Below are positions 39,607 to 47,102 of a stretch of 64,000 nucleotides of DNA, in pieces. Location: NCBI RefSeq assembly GCF_001038505.1, contig NZ_LDPY01000005.1:1-64000 (forward strand), written 5' to 3'. The stretch is from Puniceibacterium sp. IMCC21224 (GTDB taxonomy: Bacteria; Pseudomonadota; Alphaproteobacteria; Rhodobacterales; Rhodobacteraceae). Within the stretch, counting starts at the first letter, position 1. Each line of letters opens with the position of its first letter. The position numbers and the translations under genes are program-made. The notes under the pieces were generated by a model, which saw nothing but the letters and a program-made list of their open reading frames with translations, had not been told where the DNA came from and did not search any database.

Positions 39607-40181
39607 GGGTCGCTCTCAGCCTGCAACCGGCGCACGACCGGCAGAATGTCCTCCTCAAGCGAGGCCTGATCAAAGGGGCCGACATGCTTGTATGCAATGC
39701 GCCCCTCGGCGTCGATTATGTATGTTTCCGGCACTCCATAGACGCCCCAGTCTATCGCAACGCGGCCTGATCGGTCCGCGCCGATGCGGGTGAAGGGATC
39801 GCCGAGCTCTTCGAGGAAACCCAGCGCCTCCTCGGCATCGTCCTTGTAGTTGATACCGTAGATCGGAACGGTGCCCGCTTCGGCAAGATCGACGAGAAGC
39901 GGGTTCTCCGTGCGGCAGGGGACGCACCACGACGCCCAGACGTTGACGAGAGAAACCTGGTCTAGCAGGTTCGCCGAGGCTAGGCCGTCCTGCCGCCCTT
40001 CGATGGGCGGGAGCGCGAATTCCGGGATTGGTCTTCCGATCAGCGTCGAGGGCAACCGGTCGTCGTTGTTCCAGAGGCCCCAGTAGAAGACTACGCCCAG
40101 CAACCCAAACAGAAGAATAGGCAAAATCATGAGCGGCCGTCCGCTCCGGCGCCGCTGTTCTTGGTTATCCTTCGAACTCAT
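39603..40181 (-). CDS. ccmG: CcmG/DsbE-like thiol:disulfide interchange protein
   Basis: This 192-residue protein is anchored by a membrane helix (LMILPILLFGLLGVVFYWGLW). The periplasmic thioredoxin domain contains IPEFALPPIEG, the active site VNVWASWCVPCRTENPLL and cis-Pro in VYGVPETYIID, all CcmG/DsbE marks. In cytochrome c maturation it reduces apocytochrome haem sites. The rest of the ccm system is absent here, so it may supplement a chromosomal pathway or serve the metal locus. First gene of the cluster. Confidence 0.87.
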   Translation of the reverse strand: MSSKDNQEQRRRSGRPLMILPILLFGLLGVVFYWGLWNNDDRLPSTLIGRPIPEFALPPIEGRQDGLASANLLDQVSLVNVWASWCVPCRTENPLLVDLAEAGTVPIYGINYKDDAEEALGFLEELGDPFTRIGADRSGRVAIDWGVYGVPETYIIDAEGRIAYKHVGPFDQASLEEDILPVVRRLQAESDP

Positions 40182-40685
40182 AGCCTGCCATCAATGCTTG
40201 GAAGGAATAAGGTATCAGCAACCGCTGATATGAAGCAAACCGTCGCCGATCACAATGCCGAACGATGGGGGAGGCTTGGCCGCGGCTTCGCAGACCCGAG
40301 CCATACTTACTGTCTAGATTCTTAAGAAATCAGCGAAAGGTCGGTATCTGAAGAGGCCGTTGAATTCAGACCTCTGAACGGCCCCTTCGTCTAAGGTTTG
40401 TGGCTGCTGGATGCTTGCCATCCAGCGGCGATAAATCTGACAAGGAGGAAAGCGCGGGCAGATTTCGGTGCTATGGGGATTGTGGCTCAGGTCCGGGCCG
40501 TGGATGCCCTGAACTGCGGCCCCATTGACGTTGAGGAGCGCGGGCCTGTCGATTTTCACGCTTCGAGGTCGGGGATTGATGTCTGGCTTTGCGGTCATCG
40601 GCCTGTCGTGATGCAGATTTTCGGCGATTGGGCATGCTGACGAGGCCGACGTCTCTGGATTGCAGGGCCGGTTGTGACGGTTGGA
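40182..40685. other. gap between the redox cluster and the second IS91 unit
   Basis: No gene is convincing. A hairpin tatcagc/gctgata lies at 40213-40230 near the ccmG start and could be an operator or promoter feature. The part from 40310 to 40680 probably contains the non-coding end of the IS91 unit. Confidence 0.35.
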
Positions 40686-41888
40686 TCATGCGGCATCCTC
40701 CCACGGCGGCGCGCGGGACTTCGGGGGCTGGCCGCGGGCGAAGGTTTCGATGATGCGCATCACGCCACCGCATCTGGGGCATGCCCGGCACAGGTCGTGC
40801 TCATCCGGGTCGGTACGGCCGTCCTCCCCGGTCGTCTGATCTGGCTCTCGACCCGTATCGATCAGACGCCTGATCTTCTCGATCCTGTCGCGGCGTATGC
40901 CGTTGGCGAGGAAGCCTGAGTGGCGGATACGGTGGAAGCCGGATGGCAGGACATGGTTGAGGAACCGGCGAATGAACTCTGCCACGGGCAGGCGCATGAG
41001 CTTCATTCTGTCACCGCGCTTGATGCGGTAGTCTTTCCACCGGAAGGCCACGGTGCCGGCGTCCGCGCTGACAAGGCGATGATTTGAGATCGCGACGCGG
41101 TGGGTGTATCGGCTCAGATAAGCCAGTACCGCCGCCGGGCCGCCGAAGGGGGGCTTTGCGTAGACGACCCAGTTGGCCTTGCGCAGCGGCACGAGATGAG
41201 CCGCGAATGTGTCGGGGTCGGCCAGTTCCGACAGATTGCCAAAGAACGCCAGCTTGCCAGCTTGGTGCAGCACCAATAGCCCTTCGAGGAACAGGCGTCG
41301 GAACAGCCTCGACAGGACCTTCACCGGCAGGAAGAACCCGGGACGACAGGCGGCCCACCGGGTGCCGTCTGGCGACAGCCCGCCACCCGCGACGATGACG
41401 TGGACATGGGGATGATGGGTCATCGCCGAGCCCCATGTGTGCAGCACGCTGGTCATACCGATCCGCGCTCCCAGATGCCTGGGATCGGCGGCGATGGTCA
41501 GCAGGGTCTGAGCCGACGCCTTGAACAGAAGGCCATAGACCGCTGACTTGTTCTGATAGGCGATGTCCGCGATCGGAGCTGGCAGGGTGAAGACCACGTG
41601 GAAATACTCGACGGGCAGTAGGTCTTCCATCCGGGCGGCCATCCAATCCCGCGCCGCGACGCCCTGGCATTTCGGGCAATGCCGATTGCGGCACGAGTTG
41701 TACGCAACGTGCTCGTGGCCGCATTTGGTACACGCCGCGACATGCCCGCCAAGGGCGGCGGTCCGGCAGTTCTCGATCGCCGACATCACCTTCAACTGCG
41801 GCAGGTTCAGGTGGCCAGCATTGTCACGACGGTAAGCAGCACCATGAGCGCGGAAGATATCCGCGACCTCCAGTCTGGGGCGGGCCAT
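40686..41888 (-). CDS. IS91-family HUH transposase, copy 2
   Basis: This 400-residue transposase has the same landmarks as copy 1: CTKCGHEHVAYNSCRNRHCPKCQ, HUH in HHPHVHVIVAGGGLS, and Tyr in YLSRYTHRVAISNHRLV. It diverges from copy 1 at scattered positions and has a different C-terminal tail (RTDPDEHDLCRACPRCGG). It is 12 bases downstream of a tyrosine recombinase gene. Confidence 0.92.
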   Translation of the reverse strand: MARPRLEVADIFRAHGAAYRRDNAGHLNLPQLKVMSAIENCRTAALGGHVAACTKCGHEHVAYNSCRNRHCPKCQGVAARDWMAARMEDLLPVEYFHVVFTLPAPIADIAYQNKSAVYGLLFKASAQTLLTIAADPRHLGARIGMTSVLHTWGSAMTHHPHVHVIVAGGGLSPDGTRWAACRPGFFLPVKVLSRLFRRLFLEGLLVLHQAGKLAFFGNLSELADPDTFAAHLVPLRKANWVVYAKPPFGGPAAVLAYLSRYTHRVAISNHRLVSADAGTVAFRWKDYRIKRGDRMKLMRLPVAEFIRRFLNHVLPSGFHRIRHSGFLANGIRRDRIEKIRRLIDTGREPDQTTGEDGRTDPDEHDLCRACPRCGGVMRIIETFARGQPPKSRAPPWEDAA

Positions 41889-41900
41889 CGGGGTCGGGGT

Positions 41901-42773
41901 TTATCCGGCTCCGGCCTCCCGTCGCACCAGCAGATCAAGCGGACTGGTCACATCCCGGATCGTCTTGGTCGCCACCTTGGTGTAGATCGTCGTGGTCTCC
42001 AGCTTGGCGTGGCCGAGCAGCACCTGGATCACCCGAATGTCGGTCCCACTCTCCAGCAGATGCGTCGCGAAGCTGTGCCGCAGGGTATGGGGCGAGACCT
42101 TCTTCTTGATCTCCGCGAAATCGCAGGCCACCCCGAACGCCCGATTGAACTGCCGTGTCGAGATCGGATCGATCCGATTGCGGCCGGGGAATAGCCAGCC
42201 CGCGGGCCGCGCTTCGCGGTAATAAGCACGCAAAAGCTCAAGCAGGCTGGGCGAAAGCATCACATGGCGATCCTTGCGGCCTTTGCCCTGGTCGACACGG
42301 ATCAGCATCCGGCCGCTATCGATATCGCCGACCTTCAGATGAGTGACTTCGTTCGCCCGCAGGCCACCACCATAGGCCACACTGAAGGCGGCTCGATATC
42401 TGAGCCCGGGCCCCGGGGCGGCTTCGAGAATGCGCGTAACCTCCCCGGCGCTGAGCACCACGGGGATCTTCTTCGCCGCCCGCTGATAGCGCATGTGCCT
42501 CTTCATCTCCGCACGCGGACAGGTCGTCGCGAAGAAGAAGCTCAGCACCGTCAGCCGGTTGTTGAAGGTCGGCGCACCGATGCCGCGCTCTTTCATGTCC
42601 AGCTGGAAAGCCCGTAGCTCCTCCGGCGTCGCCGTATCGGGCGAATGCCCCAGGAACCGGGTGAACTCGCGCATCGCCCGCAGGTACATCGTCTGCGTCT
42701 TGGGCATCAGCCCTTTGATCCGCATATCCTCAAGAAAGCGCCGCCGCAGGGCGGGAACATGCTGGTCCGTCAT
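41901..42773 (-). CDS. IS91-associated tyrosine recombinase, copy 2
   Basis: This 290-residue tyrosine recombinase has Arg in VAYGGGLRANEVTHL, HxxR in SPHTLRHSFATHLL and the final GHAKLETTTIYTKVATK. It is the counterpart of the gene at 32502, with scattered changes. Together with its transposase partner it completes the second IS91 unit. Confidence 0.9.
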   Translation of the reverse strand: MTDQHVPALRRRFLEDMRIKGLMPKTQTMYLRAMREFTRFLGHSPDTATPEELRAFQLDMKERGIGAPTFNNRLTVLSFFFATTCPRAEMKRHMRYQRAAKKIPVVLSAGEVTRILEAAPGPGLRYRAAFSVAYGGGLRANEVTHLKVGDIDSGRMLIRVDQGKGRKDRHVMLSPSLLELLRAYYREARPAGWLFPGRNRIDPISTRQFNRAFGVACDFAEIKKKVSPHTLRHSFATHLLESGTDIRVIQVLLGHAKLETTTIYTKVATKTIRDVTSPLDLLVRREAGAG

Positions 42774-42927
42774 TGGAACCTCCTGTCATCAGATTGAGAA
42801 GGTCCCAATTGTCCGACAGGCGCAGCCATCCACCAAATCACGGCGCCCCAATCAGCTCGCTACACTCGCCGCAGGCGCCCCTACCGCGAGAGCGGTTTCG
42901 TCCTCGTCCGCATAGCAGCCAGCGGAC

Positions 42928-43500
42928 CTAATCCGGGTCTGCGTCCGCTTTGGCACTTCCTGTATCCAGCGCTCTATATACGGTCATGCGCGAAACCCCC
43001 AGGTCTCGGGCAATCTGGGCTTTGGATGTGCCCGCTGCAGCCAGTCTCTGAATTTCAGCGTCATCGACCTTCTTCTGCCGCCCCTTGTAGATCCCCTTGC
43101 CCTTTGCGGCGTTGATCCCTGCGCGTTGGCGGTCGCGAATGAACTTCAGCTCCATGTCAGCGACCATGCCGAGGACAGTGATCACCATGCGCCCCATGTC
43201 GCCGGCCGTCGTCACCTCGGGTTCAAGGATACGCAACGACGCGCCCTTCGCATCCAACTCATGCACCAGATTCAGAACGTCTCGGGTTGACCGCCCAAGG
43301 CGGTCGAGGCGATGCACGACCAGCTCGTCACCTGCACGCAAAAACTCCAGGACGGTTGCCAGTTCGGTGCGACCGTCACGGGATGCTCCAGAGCCGGTTT
43401 CGGCGCGGACAATTTCACAGCCTGCCGCCTTCAGTTTGGCTTTCTGGATTTCGAGATCCTGACTTGTTGAGCTGACGCGGGCGTAACCGATCTTGGGCAT
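42928..43500 (-). CDS. serine recombinase, Tn3-type resolvase
   Basis: This 190-residue resolvase has the catalytic Ser in IGYARVSSTSQDLEIQ, LVVHRLDRLGRSTRDVLNLV, and a C-terminal helix-turn-helix (KAQIARDLGVSRMTVYRALD). It should act at the gap upstream (43501-43666), which holds the inverted TGTGACA/TGTCACA pair, typical of res subsites. There is no tnpA of the Tn3 family in the window, so it is orphaned, possibly by the IS6 or IS91 insertions on each side. Confidence 0.88.
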   Translation of the reverse strand: MPKIGYARVSSTSQDLEIQKAKLKAAGCEIVRAETGSGASRDGRTELATVLEFLRAGDELVVHRLDRLGRSTRDVLNLVHELDAKGASLRILEPEVTTAGDMGRMVITVLGMVADMELKFIRDRQRAGINAAKGKGIYKGRQKKVDDAEIQRLAAAGTSKAQIARDLGVSRMTVYRALDTGSAKADADPD

Positions 43501-43566
43501 GTAGAAATGTCACTTTAGGGTGGCTATATTCCTGATACTGTCACAATGCCTGTTGCGCCACTCATT

Positions 43567-43588
43567 TGTGACATTTTCTGCTGTCACA
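43567..43588. promoter_or_regulatory. res-like inverted repeat for the Tn3-type resolvase
   Basis: tgtgaca (43567-43573) and tgtcaca (43582-43588) are perfect reverse complements with an 8-base centre. Another gtcac element sits near 43537, within reach of the resolvase start. Confidence 0.5.
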
Positions 43589-43666
43589 TTCATGCGTCCC
43601 TCACGGGTATACCCATTATGACGCCTCTAGCCCTCCATAACCCAACGTGATGTCCGCCGTGGGTGA

Positions 43667-44473
43667 TGTCACGTTAACTGCCCTATTGTTGTTCGCGTCG
43701 CGATTTCTTCTTATCTGACTGCAATGCAGACATCGGCTATCAGCTACAAGCGCCATCGCTTTCCATCCCAGATTATCGCTCACGCGGTCTGGCTCTACAT
43801 GCGCTTCAACCTAAGCCTGCGTGAGGTTGAGGAGATGTTGCTCGAGCGCGGAATTGATGTGTCCTACGAAACCATCAGGCGCTGGACGGTCAAATTCGGG
43901 CCTCAGATCGCCCAGAATCTGCGACGGAGGCAAGCCCGTCCGGGTGATGTTTGGCATCTGGACGAAGTCGTCGTGAAGATTGCCGACAGGCCATTCTGGC
44001 TCTGGCGCGCGGTCGATCAACATGGGGTTGTGCTGGATGAAATCCTCCAGTCCAGTCGGAATAAGCCGGCTGCGAAACGTCTGATGCTCAGACTTCTCAA
44101 GCGTCATGGCTTCGTGCCAAAACGGATTATAACGGACAAGCTGCGATCCTATGGCGCTGCCAAGCGCGACGTAGCGCCCGGTTTGGATCATTGGTCGCAC
44201 AAGGGCCTGAATAATCGCGCAGAGAACAGCCACCTGCCGTTTCGAAAGCGGGAACGGGTGATGCAAGGACACCGATCACCCGGCGGCTTGCAGCGCTTCG
44301 TGTCTGTTCACTCAGCAACCCGAAACTGCTTCTTTGTCCCATCCTGCCGCCGCACAGCCTTAACCATCCGCTTCCATCGGTTGCAGGCACTTGATGTCTG
44401 GAAAACGGCTGCGAACATCGCCTGATCCCACTAACGCGATGCCTTCGCCGATTGCCGACAGGTTAACGTGACA
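43667..44473 (+). mobile_element. IS6-family insertion sequence
   Basis: The 807-bp element has terminal inverted repeats: TGTCACGTTAACTG at 43667-43680 and its counterpart CAGGTTAACGTGACA ending at 44473 (12 bp exact). It carries one transposase and inserted into the lpd gene, removing its 3' part. The 8 bases on each side (gtgggtga and acaccgtt) do not match, so there is no target duplication; this fits a deletion between two IS6 copies. Confidence 0.85.
43724..44425 (+). CDS. IS6-family transposase
   Basis: This 233-residue transposase shows the IS6/IS26-like features: an N-terminal helix-turn-helix (LSLREVEEMLLERGIDVSYETIRRW), then catalytic Asp in WHLDEVVVKI, Asp in IITDKLRSYGAAK and Glu in NRAENSHLPFRKRERVMQGHRS. 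It replicates by cointegrate formation and often drives deletion of neighbouring DNA. Start ATG 43724. Confidence 0.93.
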   Translation: MQTSAISYKRHRFPSQIIAHAVWLYMRFNLSLREVEEMLLERGIDVSYETIRRWTVKFGPQIAQNLRRRQARPGDVWHLDEVVVKIADRPFWLWRAVDQHGVVLDEILQSSRNKPAAKRLMLRLLKRHGFVPKRIITDKLRSYGAAKRDVAPGLDHWSHKGLNNRAENSHLPFRKRERVMQGHRSPGGLQRFVSVHSATRNCFFVPSCRRTALTIRFHRLQALDVWKTAANIA

Positions 44474-45484
44474 ACACCGTTCATAGCGTTTCTCGATCCG
44501 CTTCATCAGCGGCATTACCAGATCGCGATCCGCTTCGGGGATGATCTGATCCATCAGTTCAACAATGGTGATTTTCGATCCAAGAGCATCATAGACCTGC
44601 GCCATTTCGAGCCCGATGATCCCGCCGCCCACCACCAGCATCCGTTCAGGGATATCGGCAAGCGCCAGCGCGCCGGTGCTGTCGATCACGCGCGAATCGT
44701 CGGGCAGGAACGGCAGGCGCACGGGTTCCGACCCGCAGGCGATGACCGCATGATCAAAGCTGACGGTCTGCGTGCCCTCGGCAGTCTCTACACGAATGAC
44801 ATTGGGGCCCGCGAACCGCCCGGTGCCCCTGACGACGGTGACCTTACGCTTGCGCGCCAGACCATTCAGTCCGCCGGTGAGCTTGCCGACCACCCCATCC
44901 TTGAAGCTGCGAACGCCGTCCAGGTCGACCGTCGGGGCGGCGAAACTGACCCCGTGGGCGGATAACGCCTGCGCTTCGTCCATGGCCTTGGCCACATGCA
45001 GCAGTGCCTTGGACGGGATACACCCCACGTTCAGGCAGACGCCCCCCAGCCTGTCCCAGCGTTCGATCAGCGTGACCTTGAGTCCGAGATCGGCGGCGCG
45101 GAAGGCGGCTGTATAGCCACCCGGTCCAGCGCCAAGCACCAGGAATTCCGCGTGGCTGTCTGCGCCGCTGGCAGAGGCGGCGGTCTGCAGGGCCGGCACG
45201 GGCTGCCGTGCGGGCGCAGCCTCGGGGGGCGCTTCTGCGGTCGCTTCGCCTTCGGCCTCAAGCGTCATCACCAGACTGCCCTTGCTGACCGTGTCGCCTT
45301 CGGACACATGGATAGCGGTGACCTTGCCTGCCGCAGGCGCGGGAATATCCAGCGTCGCCTTGTCGCTTTCCAGCATCAGGATCGGATCATCCTCGGCGAC
45401 GATATCGCCCAATGCCACGGTGACTTCGATCACTGGCACATTGGAAAAATCGCCGATATCGGGGATTTGCACATCAATCTTCAT
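44474..45484 (-). pseudogene. lpd: dihydrolipoamide dehydrogenase, truncated by the IS6 element
   Basis: The first 337 codons are good lpd: an N-terminal lipoyl domain with ESDKATLDIPAP (residues about 1-80), the FAD-binding FLVLGAGPGGYTAAFRAAD, the redox-active Cys pair in VCLNVGCIPSKALLH, and NAD-binding LVVGGGIIGLEMAQVYDALG. The frame then enters the IS6 element (KRYERCCHVN) and ends at 44360. The C-terminal dimerisation domain with the catalytic His is missing, so E3 activity should be lost unless supplied by another copy. It is the third gene of the aceE-aceF-lpd operon. Confidence 0.88.
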
Positions 45485-45495
45485 CGCGTTTCCCC

Positions 45496-47088
45496 TTACA
45501 GGCTGATGCGCCGGAAATCCGACAGGATTGTTTTCATCGTCACCAGGAAATGCGCCGCCGCCACACCGTCGACCACGCGGTGATCCCAGCTTAGGCTCAT
45601 CGGCTGAACCAGACGGGGCTGGAACGCCGCGCCATCCCAGACCGGCCGAATCGCGGACCGGGTCATGCCAAAGATCGCAACCTCCGGCGCGTTGATGATC
45701 GGCGTGAAGTTGGTGCCGCCGATCCCGCCGAGCGACGAGATGGTAAAGGTCGCCCCCTGCATGTCACCGACCTTGAGTTTGCCCGCACGCGCAGCGCCCG
45801 CAAGTTTGGTCATTTCGGCTGCGATGTCGTAGATGCCCTTCTTGTCGGCATCCTTGATCACCGGCACGACAAGCCCTTCGGGCGTGTCCGCCGCGACACC
45901 GATGTTATAGTATTTCTTCAGGATCAGGCCATCGCCATCGAGCGATGCGTTGAACTTAGGGAACTGCTTGAGGGCAGCGACAGCCGCCTTCACCACGAAA
46001 GGAAGAATCGAGAGTTTCGTGCCATCCTTCGCCTCGCTGTTCACCATCTTGCGGAATGCTTCGAGATCGGTGACATCGGCGTCTTCGAAATTGGTGACAT
46101 GGGGAATGATCGTGGCGTTGCGCGCCAGGCTTGGCCCCGAGATTCTGGCGATCCGCGACAGAGGCACGCGCTCGATCTCGCCGAATTTGGCGAAATCGAC
46201 CTTGGGCCAGGGCAGCAGGTCAAGCCCCCTGTCGGCGCCGCTCGCCGCAGGGGCAGAGGGCGCGGCCAGCGCCGTCTTGACGAAATCCTGCACGTCCTCG
46301 CGGGTGATGCGGCCTTTGGGGCCGGTGCCGGAAACAGCGTTGATATCAACGCCAAGCTCGCGGGCGAATTTGCGGATGGCGGGCGAGGCATGCGCCAGCC
46401 TGGCCGGCTGAGCCGGTGCGCTGGGTGTCGGGGTCGGCCTGGCCACGGTCGCCGCAGCCGCAGCCGCCGGAACAGCTGTCGGCGTGGGCGCCGGGGCCGC
46501 GCTTTCGGGTGCGACCACCGCCAGCAGGCTACCGCGACTCACCTTGTCGCCTTCGGCGACGAGCAACTCGACAACCCGGCCCGCGACGGCCGAGGGCACA
46601 TCGAGCGTGGCCTTGTCCGATTCAAGAATCACCACCGTGTCGTCAACGTCAATAATGTCGCCTACCGCGATCACGATCTCGATCACCGGCACATCGGTGA
46701 AATCACCGATATCGGGCACGAGAAGCTCGATTTTTCCAGTAAGGCCCGCACCTTCGGCGGGTGCGGCGGCAGAGGCGCTCAGCTCTGGAACCGCATCGGC
46801 GGCCTCGCGCACATCAGGCCGGGTGGTGTCAGCTTCGGGGACTTCGCCCGCGGCCTCCAGTGTCATCACGAGGCTGCCCTCGCTGAGCTTGTCACCCTCG
46901 ACCACATGGATGGCGGCGATCTTACCGCCGGTCGGTGCGGGAATATCCAGGGTTGCCTTGTCGCTTTCCAGCATCAAGATCGGGTCGTCCTTTGCGACGA
47001 TATCGCCTACAGAGACGTTGATCTCGATCACGAGCACATTGGAAAAATCGCCAATATCAGGCACTTTCACGTCAATGGTGTTGGTCAT
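45496..47088 (-). CDS. aceF: pyruvate dehydrogenase E2 (dihydrolipoamide acetyltransferase)
   Basis: This E2 of 530 residues has two lipoyl domains (each with the lipoylated Lys in ESDKATLD, about residues 1-80 and 110-190), an Ala/Pro linker and a peripheral-subunit binding domain (LAHASPAIRKFARELGVDINAVSGTGPKGRI). The C-terminal catalytic domain ends with LSWDHRVVDGVAAAHF. It transfers the acetyl group to CoA and forms the core of the complex. The start at 47088 is preferred over 47106 because GGGGGAGG lies upstream. It lies 14 bases after aceE and 11 bases before lpd. Confidence 0.93.
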   Translation of the reverse strand: MTNTIDVKVPDIGDFSNVLVIEINVSVGDIVAKDDPILMLESDKATLDIPAPTGGKIAAIHVVEGDKLSEGSLVMTLEAAGEVPEADTTRPDVREAADAVPELSASAAAPAEGAGLTGKIELLVPDIGDFTDVPVIEIVIAVGDIIDVDDTVVILESDKATLDVPSAVAGRVVELLVAEGDKVSRGSLLAVVAPESAAPAPTPTAVPAAAAAATVARPTPTPSAPAQPARLAHASPAIRKFARELGVDINAVSGTGPKGRITREDVQDFVKTALAAPSAPAASGADRGLDLLPWPKVDFAKFGEIERVPLSRIARISGPSLARNATIIPHVTNFEDADVTDLEAFRKMVNSEAKDGTKLSILPFVVKAAVAALKQFPKFNASLDGDGLILKKYYNIGVAADTPEGLVVPVIKDADKKGIYDIAAEMTKLAGAARAGKLKVGDMQGATFTISSLGGIGGTNFTPIINAPEVAIFGMTRSAIRPVWDGAAFQPRLVQPMSLSWDHRVVDGVAAAHFLVTMKTILSDFRRISL

Positions 47089-47102
47089 GTCGCCTCCCCC
47101 TC

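Larger units (their letters stand above)
40686..42910 (-). mobile_element. IS91-family unit, copy 2
   Basis: The same gene pair and order as copy 1 (HUH transposase, then tyrosine recombinase upstream), in the same orientation. The upstream edge carries ccgcgagagcggtttcgtcct near 42890. The two copies flank the 33.7-40.2 kb cargo, which suggests capture by adjacent IS91 elements. Confidence 0.7.

Noticed and set aside
43659..44481. 8-bp target duplication around the IS6 element
   Set aside because: The flanking octamers gtgggtga and acaccgtt differ.
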